Source: a virus
DNA length: 40,566 nt
Strand: one strand, 5' to 3'
IMG/VR virus record: IMGVR_UViG_3300036832_001280
Span: 1 to 40,566 of that record
Shown here: positions 30,996 to 37,628 of the stretch, in pieces
Position numbering within the stretch: position 1 is the stretch's first letter
Layout of the letters: each line of letters begins with the position of its first letter
Position numbers and translations under genes: made by a program
The notes under the pieces: model-generated
The model's database searches: none
What the model was told of the DNA's origin: nothing
Seen by the model: the letters and a program-made list of their open reading frames with translations, nothing else

Positions 30996-32225
30996 ATGAG
31001 CAAAGCAAAATTCAAAGGACTGCTGACCGACAAGCAGATTGAGAACCTCGCGCCGACTGCCAAGCAGTACCGGGTGAGTGACGGCAACAAGCTGTCACTC
31101 CTCGTGATGCCCACGGGCAGCAAGCTGTGGCGCTTCCGTTTCAAGTTCGAGGGCCGCGAGCAGAACATGTCGCTCGGGATCTATCCCGGCGTCTCGCTGC
31201 AGAAGGCGCGCGAGTTGTGCGAGGAGGAACGCGTCAAGCTGCGCAACACCAAGCAGAATCCGATGCAGGTCAAGAAAGCGGTCACTGCCGGGTACAAGAA
31301 CACCGTCGATTCCCTCGCCACCGAATGGCAGAACAAGCTGCGCCATTTGACGGCAAGCAGCATGCTCGCGATTCAGAATCGTTACGAGAAGTGGGTGAAG
31401 CCTGAGATCGGCACGCGCCCCATCGATGCGGTCACGCCGATGGACATCTACGCGTTGCTGCAGATCATCGAGAAGCAGGAGAAATACGAGGCGATGAATG
31501 CCGTGCGCAAGGAGCTGAAGCGCATGTTCAGCCTCGCGATGCTGACCGGTCGCGCGAAGTTCAACCCGGCATCGGACTTAGGCGAAGCGTTGGGTAAGCG
31601 TGCGACCACCCCGATCGCGGCGATCATCGAGCCCAAGGCATTCGGTGGGCTGCTCAATGCCATCGACCGGTACAGGGGATACGCGACGACGACGATCGCG
31701 CTGCGCATGATGCCGCACTTGATGACGCGTCCCAAGGAGATGCGCGCAGGCCAGTGGTCGGAGATCGACTGGGACAACGCCCAGTGGAACATCCCGGCCT
31801 CGCGCATGAAGAAGCGGCGCGATCATGCGGTGCCGCTCTCGCGTCAGGTCCTCTCGATGCTCAAGGAGCTGCACACGCTCACCGGCACGCAGACTCTCAT
31901 GTTCCCGCAGGATAAGGATCCGACGAAGCACCTCGCGGATCGCACGGTGAATCGTGCGCTGGCGTTCATGGGGTACCAGGGCAAGCATGCGGCACACGGC
32001 TTTCGTTCCAGCGCCAGCTCGATGCTCACCGTCATGGGATTCAACAGCGATGCGATCGAGCTGCAGCTCGCGCACAAGATCCCCGGCGTGAAGGGCATCT
32101 ACATGCGCGATCAGTTGATTGATCAGCGCCGCAAGATGATGCAGGCCTGGTCCGATGCCATCGATGAGATGAAGCGCGGCGGCAAGCCGACGCAGCAGAA
32201 GCCTAAACTGCGTCTCGTTGCTTGA
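30996..32225 (+). CDS. int: Tyrosine integrase with DUF4102-type arm domain, 409 aa
   Basis: AGAGGA (30986-30991) precedes ATG 30996. Residues about 8-90 are the N-terminal arm-binding DUF4102 domain (LTDKQIENLAPTAKQYRVSD, LWRFRFKFEGREQNMSLG). Core-binding domain about 100-200. Catalytic domain: Arg245 (TRPKEMR), Lys about 272-273, HGFR with His334 and Arg337, His360 (LAHKIPG) and the nucleophile Tyr369 (GIYMR). All residues needed are present, so the enzyme should be active. It integrates the phage at a bacterial attB. Its end overlaps the convergent AlpA-like gene by 23 bases. Confidence 0.93.
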   Translation: MSKAKFKGLLTDKQIENLAPTAKQYRVSDGNKLSLLVMPTGSKLWRFRFKFEGREQNMSLGIYPGVSLQKARELCEEERVKLRNTKQNPMQVKKAVTAGYKNTVDSLATEWQNKLRHLTASSMLAIQNRYEKWVKPEIGTRPIDAVTPMDIYALLQIIEKQEKYEAMNAVRKELKRMFSLAMLTGRAKFNPASDLGEALGKRATTPIAAIIEPKAFGGLLNAIDRYRGYATTTIALRMMPHLMTRPKEMRAGQWSEIDWDNAQWNIPASRMKKRRDHAVPLSRQVLSMLKELHTLTGTQTLMFPQDKDPTKHLADRTVNRALAFMGYQGKHAAHGFRSSASSMLTVMGFNSDAIELQLAHKIPGVKGIYMRDQLIDQRRKMMQAWSDAIDEMKRGGKPTQQKPKLRLVA

Positions 32226-32397
32226 TCAGCTTGTCCATATAGGAGGTGATCTCACTCTCAAGCCACACCGTCGTGTACTTACCGATCTTAGCGGGGCGAG
32301 CCAATTCGCCCCGCTTGATCAACCTCCACACCGTCGTCTCCGAGACTCCCAGCTTCTTCTTGACCTCGGGCAACCGCAAGAACCGATCGCCGCTCAT
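32203..32397 (-). CDS. AlpA-type small HTH protein, 64 aa
   Basis: MerR/AlpA-like winged HTH: RFLRLPEVKKKLGVSETTVW, RLIKRGEL, then PAKIGKYTTVWLESEI. Family members act as excisionases or activators of phage integrase genes. Overlap with int (23 bases, convergent) and with the next upstream gene (4 bases). A recombination directionality factor is the likely role, by position. Confidence 0.8.
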   Translation of the reverse strand: MSGDRFLRLPEVKKKLGVSETTVWRLIKRGELARPAKIGKYTTVWLESEITSYMDKLIKQRDAV

Positions 32398-32669
32398 ACC
32401 TCACCCTTGGCGGCAGCACGCCGCTCTTTGACCGGGTGCCGCGACCGGCGCGGACGCTGCTCCAACTCTGCCAGTCCCGCCTTGCGCTGCTCATCGAAGA
32501 AGCGCGCCATCACTTGCCGGTCGATCACAATGCGCCGTCCCAATTTGTAGCTCGGCACAGGACAGCGGTCAGCCTGGATGGCACTGCGCAACCCCGTGAC
32601 CGACATGTGCAAGAGCTGCGCGGCCTCGGCTAATTCCATCCACGGTTTCTCCATTGCGTCCACCTTCAA
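32394..32669 (-). CDS. Excisionase-family HTH protein, 91 aa
   Basis: Carries the excisionase/HTH_17 layout: WMELAEAAQLLHMSVTGLRS, IQADRCPVPSYKLGRRIVID, RQVMARFFDEQ. The C-terminal tail is Arg/Lys-rich. With the AlpA-like gene it makes a pair of small DNA-binding proteins next to integrase. Which is the true directionality factor cannot be told. It overlaps its upstream neighbour by 4 bases. Confidence 0.75.
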   Translation of the reverse strand: MKVDAMEKPWMELAEAAQLLHMSVTGLRSAIQADRCPVPSYKLGRRIVIDRQVMARFFDEQRKAGLAELEQRPRRSRHPVKERRAAAKGEV

Positions 32670-33553
32670 AATATTCTGACCTTGGGATCCTCATCGGGGC
32701 GGATCATCACGTTCTCACGTTTCGCTTCGTCCTTGCCGCGCCGCCGCCAGTTCCATCCCTTGATCACCATTCGCATGCGTACCGCAATCGGCAGCTTCGC
32801 CACGCGCTGCTCGGCATCGCGGATGAAGATGTGGCGCAGCAGATACTCAGGATCCGTGCGCGCCAGGTTCTCCCCCGTGAACAGGTTGCGCATGAACGCA
32901 TCCGCCTGCTCCGAATGTTTGCGCTGAAACATTTCATAGAGCGCGGTGCCGCAGCCCAAGCTCATCGGGCGCGCCTCGCGCGGATAGCCGATCAATGTCT
33001 CGACGCAGGAGAACATGCTCGGGTGTTCCTTGACGTACTCAATCACATCGGTGTTCGAGAGCCGCAGGCGGCTGCGGGTGAAGCCGCGCTCCATCCGCAC
33101 GCACCACTGCGCAGCGGTCGCCACTGCCGTCACATGCGACTGCGCCTCGTCGTGATAATGCAGCGCGAGCGCATCAGCGCTGGTTCGCACGGCTCCCGTG
33201 TCGATCGTGCGAAACGCCTCGGGGCTGATGCCATACACCACCAGCGATTGAATCGGCATCCCGGCCTCGATGATGGCGAGCAGCCGGTGCTGCCCATCGA
33301 GGACTGCTTCATCGTCCGCGATCACGATCGCCTGCCCGTTCACCTGCCAGTGTTCGTTGGTGATCTCCTGGGCGAGGAATGCCACGTGGCTGCGGCGCAC
33401 AGGGCGGTTCAGGCGATTGCACTTGAGCCACGCAGTCGCGTCCTGCGGGCGGATCGTGATCACCTCCGCAATGATGTTCTTGTCCGTTCCCCAGATCTTC
33501 GCCGCATGCGGGAACTGAATGATCTTGGGTCCTGCGTTCACTTTATTTTCCAT
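32666..33553 (-). CDS. DGQHR/ParB-like protein, 295 aa
   Basis: Residues about 40-110 carry a ParB/DGQHR-like signature: HVAFLAQEITNEHWQVNGQ, DEAVLDGQHRLLAIIEAG. Related domains bind or cleave nucleotides or DNA (ParB N-terminal CTPase/nuclease-like, DndB-like). The C-terminal 150 residues are helical and Arg-rich, with no recognised motif. Proteins of this type occur in phage early regions without proven function. It overlaps the winged-helix gene by 16 bases. Role in replication or regulation is a guess. Confidence 0.6.
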   Translation of the reverse strand: MENKVNAGPKIIQFPHAAKIWGTDKNIIAEVITIRPQDATAWLKCNRLNRPVRRSHVAFLAQEITNEHWQVNGQAIVIADDEAVLDGQHRLLAIIEAGMPIQSLVVYGISPEAFRTIDTGAVRTSADALALHYHDEAQSHVTAVATAAQWCVRMERGFTRSRLRLSNTDVIEYVKEHPSMFSCVETLIGYPREARPMSLGCGTALYEMFQRKHSEQADAFMRNLFTGENLARTDPEYLLRHIFIRDAEQRVAKLPIAVRMRMVIKGWNWRRRGKDEAKRENVMIRPDEDPKVRIF

Positions 33554-33849
33554 ACGGTTTGTTCCCTGCCAGATGGTCCCGGCCTCGTGATGCCGCTCGC
33601 GATGATGAGGTCGTCCTCCTCAAGGTCGGAGAGGCGTTTATGAATCTGCTCGGGTGTCATGCCTAAGCGCGCAGCGATCTCGCTGTGTGTGGCTGAACCA
33701 TGATCGCGAATGCATTTGAAGATGCGAACGCACAGTGAGCCTGCTGTTTTCTCCATCGACTGCGCGGCAGCGACCGATGTCGCATGCCCGCGTTTGCGCG
33801 TGTGCTTACGCGTCCATGCCACCCAATCGGTTTGGCGTTCGTCTCCCAT
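33538..33849 (-). CDS. Winged-helix DNA-binding protein, 103 aa
   Basis: Residues about 40-100 form a winged HTH: RIFKCIRDHGSATHSEIAAR, GMTPEQIHKRLSDLEEDDLI, followed by a wing with GPSGREQTVWKI. The N-terminus is basic. It could be a transcription regulator of the early arm. TGATG overlap with the upstream gene. Confidence 0.7.
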   Translation of the reverse strand: MGDERQTDWVAWTRKHTRKRGHATSVAAAQSMEKTAGSLCVRIFKCIRDHGSATHSEIAARLGMTPEQIHKRLSDLEEDDLIIASGITRPGPSGREQTVWKIK

Positions 33850-34100
33850 CAGAACGGGATCTTGTCGTCAAAGTCGGGCTGCTGCGGTTTAGGTTGCTGC
33901 TGTTCTCCCAAGGGCTGCTGTTTCGGCTTGAAGCGCAGCCGCATGTACTTCATCCCGTCGCGCGTCTCGTTGATCCACGCATCGAGCCAGTATTCGATGC
34001 TGTTCACCTCGGCATTGCCGCGATAGTCCGCGCGGTTCGCATGGCCCTCCTTGTCGTTCTTGTACAGCACTCCCGAATTGTTGTTGTCAAACTTCGCCAT
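33849..34100 (-). CDS. Small protein with SSB-like C-terminal tip, 83 aa
   Basis: Start taken at ATG 34100 (MAKFDNNNSG); an in-frame ATG at 34118 would add six residues. Neither has a clear ribosome site. The body has VLYKNDKEGHANRADYRGN and VNSIEYWLDAWINE, a known type of small phage protein. The C-terminus is Gln/Pro-rich and ends PDFDDKIPF, like the acidic tip of single-strand DNA-binding proteins (DFDDDIPF). That tip recruits replication and repair proteins. No full OB-fold is evident. Encoded with exonuclease and ERF, so a role in recombination is likely. Confidence 0.65.
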   Translation of the reverse strand: MAKFDNNNSGVLYKNDKEGHANRADYRGNAEVNSIEYWLDAWINETRDGMKYMRLRFKPKQQPLGEQQQPKPQQPDFDDKIPF

Positions 34101-35526
34101 GGGGCACCATGAACTCATACGAGGTGAGTCCGTTCCTGGTAATGCTGCCGCTCAAATAGGTCATGTCGAGGATCCCCGACGGCAGACCCACATCACTGTC
34201 AACGATCGGCATGGGTCCCTTGCCACTGAAGACGTTCGAGCCATTGCGAATCAGCGTGAAGACCGGCGTGCCGACGGCAAGCGGCACACGGAAGCTCTGG
34301 ATGCCGCGATCGCAGTTGCGCTGCTTCACCTGCGCGCCGACTGCGATCTCAACGATCCCAGGCGTCATCAGGAAGGCAACCACCTGGATCTCATCGATCT
34401 CTGTAGTTCCACCAGTGGTCTCCACCGTGAAATCCGCGCTCTGTTGCGGATGCACGCACGGCAGTTGCATCTGCCGATACGCGAAGTAGAGGACATCTTG
34501 CGTGATCTCGGGCTGATAGCCCGTGGCGAAGAGTGTCGCGAAGAATGCGGTCAAGTCATAGAACCCAGTGCCGAGGGAGGGATTGAATGCGGCATTCGTG
34601 CAAGGGCAACACTGGCACGCCTCGCTGTAATCGTTCCACGTCACGAGCTGCACGAAATCGCAGCCGGTGTTGCTCGATGCGGTGAAGGAGTTCAAGAACG
34701 CGGCATAATTCGCGGCTTCCCAGAACTTCTTGGATTTAGGGCGCGACTGCTGCGGATCGACGGGCGACATGAACTTCAAGCCCGCCGCATGCGCCTTGTC
34801 GGGGTTCAAGGCTGCCGATGGAGCCGGTGTCGCGGTGCCCCAGGCTCCGACACCCCAGGAGACCGGGTTCAATCCACCCGCATCGCTCGGTCCGCCGACG
34901 AGCGTGGGCATGAACGCGACGTTGATGCCTGCGGCATTCAACTGATGGAACAGATCCGTCCAGAAGCTCAGGGGACGCGCAGGTGCGTTATAGGCAGTGA
35001 TCACCATGCGCCCATCACGGAGCCGCATCACGGAGTCAGACTGCGCACAGAGGGTGAGAATGTTGATGAAGTCACTCGTGTGCGCCGACGCCAGAGCATT
35101 CATGTCGGGCATCGGAATGATCTTGAAGCGCGGGTCCACTTCGCCCGCCGCCTGCAGCATCCACGGCACGGTGCCGGTGAGCCCATCGGACACGGACAGG
35201 ATGTTGTGGCAGAAGCCGGTGATGCCGCGCGAGATTGCCATCTCGATCTCACGCTTGAGGTTTGGGATCGAGTACACCTGCTTGGTGGGGCTTCCCTGCA
35301 TCGGTGGCACGGCGAGCGGGCGCGAGCGCAAGAACCCGCCGTACGCAGCGTGCTTGCCGCCCTCGCCGGTCGTGGTGAGGAACTGCACGTTGTAGTAGTC
35401 ATTCGGCGGATCGCGATTGTCGATCGACAGCGGAAAGCTCGGGAAGTAGTGGGCAAAGACTCGATTGTCGTAGTCCCACAGCGGCTTGAAGATAAACGGC
35501 AAGGCGTCATGTGCGGTCGGGATCAT
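34087..35526 (-). CDS. Glycoside hydrolase family 71-like enzyme, 479 aa
   Basis: GH71 enzymes cleave alpha-1,3-glucan (mutan, fungal wall glucan). Family-like features in order: VFAHYFPSFPLS (about residues 23-34), EIEMAISRGITGFCHNI (93-109), FKIIPMPDMNA with Asp141 where the family has an acidic residue, MVITAYNAP (174-182), INVAFMPTLVGG (201-212), QLVTWNDYSEA (293-303), FYDLTAFFATLFATGYQPEI (322-341), DVLYFAYR. The C-terminal about 120 residues form a beta domain (GIVEIAVGAQVKQ, FTLIRNGSNVFSG), also like GH71 proteins. No signal peptide. It overlaps exo by 4 bases and the SSB-tip gene by 14, so it is an operon member. Substrate here is unproven. Confidence 0.7.
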   Translation of the reverse strand: MIPTAHDALPFIFKPLWDYDNRVFAHYFPSFPLSIDNRDPPNDYYNVQFLTTTGEGGKHAAYGGFLRSRPLAVPPMQGSPTKQVYSIPNLKREIEMAISRGITGFCHNILSVSDGLTGTVPWMLQAAGEVDPRFKIIPMPDMNALASAHTSDFINILTLCAQSDSVMRLRDGRMVITAYNAPARPLSFWTDLFHQLNAAGINVAFMPTLVGGPSDAGGLNPVSWGVGAWGTATPAPSAALNPDKAHAAGLKFMSPVDPQQSRPKSKKFWEAANYAAFLNSFTASSNTGCDFVQLVTWNDYSEACQCCPCTNAAFNPSLGTGFYDLTAFFATLFATGYQPEITQDVLYFAYRQMQLPCVHPQQSADFTVETTGGTTEIDEIQVVAFLMTPGIVEIAVGAQVKQRNCDRGIQSFRVPLAVGTPVFTLIRNGSNVFSGKGPMPIVDSDVGLPSGILDMTYLSGSITRNGLTSYEFMVPHGEV

Positions 35527-36167
35527 GAATACGCTCCATCCATAATTAGTTGGTAGTGGTCATCTACCTCTTTTAAGAATTTCAGCGCCTCGGCCTCATA
35601 CTCGGCGAGCTGCGCGTTGTAGCGCTCGATCCGCACCCGCAGCATCTGCCGGTGGGCGGGCAATCGATCATCGAAGGAGATCAGGTCGCAGTAGGCAGCG
35701 CCCGACACCCAGAGGTTATGGCGCACCTGGGCGAAGTAGTCGGCTTGCAACTGCGTGGGGTCAGCGAGGTAGGACAAGTGCGTGGACATCTTGGGACACT
35801 TCAACTCCACGATGCCTGAGAACTCATTGATGTCACCATCGAGTGAGCAGCCGACCATCAGCTCCTCAGCGGACAGGAAGCCGGTGCGCCGCACGAGTTC
35901 ACCGTGCAATGCCTCGTACATCGCAAACGCCACGGGCTCAAGTTGATTGCCGCGTTCCATCTCCGCGTTGTGGTAGAGATTGTCCTGCGCTTCCCCGGCG
36001 ATGCGCTCGGCGACCAACTGCAGCCGGTAGTCGCGGCGTTGCACGGACTCCGATCCCTTGCGCCCCTGCGTCAAGACCATCTGTGCGCGCGAGCCGGTGA
36101 GCCTTCCTGCTCGCGCGCGTCGCCATTCGGGCGAGCGCTGCTCGGCGTCGATGACAGTAAACTTCAT
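35523..36167 (-). CDS. YqaJ/lambda-type exonuclease
   Basis: 214 aa. N-terminus VIDAEQRSPEWRRARAGRLT is the standard opening (Q-R-S-P-E-W). Core: ERGNQLEPVAFAMYE with Glu77, CSLDGDI with Asp110, and VELKCPK with Glu121 and Lys123, the PD-(D/E)XK catalytic set. The family digests one strand of double-stranded DNA 5' to 3' and hands the overhang to an annealing protein, here ERF. Starts in a 4-base overlap with the next upstream gene. Confidence 0.9.
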   Translation of the reverse strand: MKFTVIDAEQRSPEWRRARAGRLTGSRAQMVLTQGRKGSESVQRRDYRLQLVAERIAGEAQDNLYHNAEMERGNQLEPVAFAMYEALHGELVRRTGFLSAEELMVGCSLDGDINEFSGIVELKCPKMSTHLSYLADPTQLQADYFAQVRHNLWVSGAAYCDLISFDDRLPAHRQMLRVRIERYNAQLAEYEAEALKFLKEVDDHYQLIMDGAYS

Positions 36168-36304
36168 CGCTGCGCACTCCTGATGTCCTCCAACATCTCA
36201 AGCGAGCGCTTCAGACACCCATTGATGTGGTCGAGTGTGGAATTGATTTCTTCCAAGATGTCGCAGATCTTTTCCAACAGCTCCTCGGTGGTCGGAATAT
36301 TCAT
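36164..36304 (-). CDS. Small coiled-coil protein, 46 aa
   Basis: Starts MNIPTTEELLEKICDILEEI and continues as one amphipathic helix with heptad Leu/Ile spacing to the end. It overlaps ERF and exo by 4 bases each. The open frame extends upstream to 36475, but only as an Arg-rich shadow of ERF. Possibly a bridge between ERF and exonuclease; this is speculation. Confidence 0.6.
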   Translation of the reverse strand: MNIPTTEELLEKICDILEEINSTLDHINGCLKRSLEMLEDIRSAQR

Positions 36305-37035
36305 TGGGTTGCCGCCTCTGTGAATTTCGGCACGCTGCCCGCGTAGGCTTTGGTGTCGGCCCAGCGCTGCTGGTAGTGCAGCACGATGATGGCGCGATTC
36401 GCATCGCTCAATCCCTTCCACGCCTCGGCGAGGGCGGCGGTGCCGCGCTCCGATGCGGCGTGCAATTCGGCCCACACCTCTTGCAGCAGCGGCACCTGGA
36501 CGTCGCTCGTGCGTCCATCATCATCGTCGGCCTCGGCGACCGACATGCCGGTGACTGCGATCAAGGTGTAGCGCTGCAGGTAGTTGGTGGCACTGGCAAT
36601 CGCCTGAATGGAATTCTTGCCGCCGGATTGATCGGGCGCACTCGACAGCTCCACCGACTCTGAGTGCCCGCCGACGTGGGTCAACGTGCATTTCACCGTG
36701 ATCTTGTTGGCGTTGTCCTGGCTCATGCTCCATGCGTGGCTGAAGCCATGCTTGGCGAGCGCGGTGGAGATTTTGCTCGTGACCTCATCGTGGGTCGCAT
36801 GCATGTAGCTCGTTTGGCCGAAGCTCACGGTTTTGTTTTTGTGCAGCACCGGGGCATCGCGTTTGAATGCCACCTTGGCGATGGCAAAAGCCCGCTGTGC
36901 CTCGGCGCGGTCCCACCGGTCCTTCAGGTCCAAGAGTTTCTCCAACCGCCCCAGATCGAACTCAGGAGCTGTGGAGGCCCGGTCAATGATTCGCATGATC
37001 ATGTCGCCATCAGGAATCGTGGTCACTTCGTTCAT
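36301..37035 (-). CDS. ERF-family single-strand annealing protein, 244 aa
   Basis: ATG 37035 has GAGGAAA ahead and an ATGA overlap with the upstream stop. ERF core (about residues 40-165): AFAIAKVAFKRDAPVLHKNK, YMHATHDEVTSKISTALAKH, KITVKCTLTHVGGHSES and KNSIQAIASATNYLQRYTL, followed by an acidic stretch (AEADDDDG). ERF anneals complementary strands; P22 Erf circularises headful-packaged, terminally redundant DNA, which fits the packaging type inferred here. Confidence 0.9.
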   Translation of the reverse strand: MNEVTTIPDGDMIMRIIDRASTAPEFDLGRLEKLLDLKDRWDRAEAQRAFAIAKVAFKRDAPVLHKNKTVSFGQTSYMHATHDEVTSKISTALAKHGFSHAWSMSQDNANKITVKCTLTHVGGHSESVELSSAPDQSGGKNSIQAIASATNYLQRYTLIAVTGMSVAEADDDDGRTSDVQVPLLQEVWAELHAASERGTAALAEAWKGLSDANRAIIVLHYQQRWADTKAYAGSVPKFTEAATQ

Positions 37036-37211
37036 GGTTTCCTCGCGCCGTCGAATGGGCTGGGGGATCGGTGTGCAATGCGGCGGTGCTTCAAGCGGTG
37101 TTGGCGGATGAGGCGCGCGAGGGTGTCGGTCGCGATCAGGACGATCGACGCGGCGATGAGCAGCAGCACAAAGCCGAGGCAGATCCAGATGAAGATCGCA
37201 AAGACGTGCAT
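37032..37211 (-). CDS. Small membrane protein, 59 aa
   Basis: ATG 37211 lies 8 bases after GAGG (37223-37220); ATG 37217 and GTG 37235 are alternatives. One long hydrophobic segment (VFAIFIWICLGFVLLLIAAS and onward to ATDTL) followed by a basic Arg/His-rich tail. First gene of the leftward recombination operon. Function unknown. Confidence 0.6.
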   Translation of the reverse strand: MHVFAIFIWICLGFVLLLIAASIVLIATDTLARLIRQHRLKHRRIAHRSPSPFDGARKP

Positions 37212-37406
37212 GTTCATCACCTCGTTCGTTATCACTCACAGGGTGTACGTGAGCGTTCACGTGGTGTTTGCGCGGCGTTCATAACACTGCGCAAATCCCT
37301 ATAAACATAGGCTAAAACCACCGAAAGCGACGGAAGACTATGCTTCAGAAAAAAATAGTCAATTGGAATTGCATATTTTTTTTCGGCGACTATTCTCCAC
37401 ACCTCT
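37212..37406. promoter_or_regulatory. Divergent control region between recombination and cro/replication arms
   Basis: Contains several inverted repeats. ACGTGA/TCACGT lies at 37247-37262. TTTGCGC (37267-37273) pairs with GCGCAAA (37289-37295). AATAGTC (37354-37360) pairs with GACTATT (37388-37394), and another GACTA sits at 37336. A possible rightward promoter is TTGCAT (37369-37374), 16 bases, TATTCT (37391-37396). It lies between the AATAGTC/GACTATT arms, so Cro could bind there and block it. Operators are inferred from symmetry only. Confidence 0.6.
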
Positions 37407-37628
37407 ATGAAGAAATCTGACGTGCGCAAGTACTTCAAGACGCTCTATGCGGTCGCGGAAGTACTCGGCATATCGCCCAGCGCCGTGAGTCAGTGGCCGG
37501 AAATCATCCCGCAGGGTGCAGCGTACAAACTTCAATTCATCACGGGCGGGCGACTGGTGGTGGATCAGACGCTGTACGCGCGCCGGTCACGCAAGGCGCA
37601 GCCCCACATGGAGGCGACAACACCATGA
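37407..37628 (+). CDS. cro: Cro-like repressor, P22 Cro type, 73 aa
   Basis: The sequence MKKSDVRKYFKTLYAVAEV then LGISPSAVSQW, EIIPQGAAYKLQFIT follows the P22 Cro form (V-x-x-Y/H-F, ...AV-x-x-LGIS-x-AVSQW...IP...A-x-L...T). HTH about residues 13-35. The tail is longer than P22 Cro. No ribosome site is found before ATG 37407 and the likely -10 ends only 10 bases upstream, so the mRNA may be leaderless. It should repress early promoters. ATGA overlap with the replication gene. Confidence 0.8.
   Translation: MKKSDVRKYFKTLYAVAEVLGISPSAVSQWPEIIPQGAAYKLQFITGGRLVVDQTLYARRSRKAQPHMEATTP

Noticed and set aside
34051-35556. 501-codon open frame on the plus strand opposite the GH71-like gene
   Set aside because: Its translation is Arg/His-rich and without family features, while the minus frame has ordered GH71 motifs and operon overlaps.
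37232-37438. 68-codon minus-strand frame covering the cro control region
   Set aside because: It would span the inverted repeats and overlap the start of cro; composition is unconvincing.
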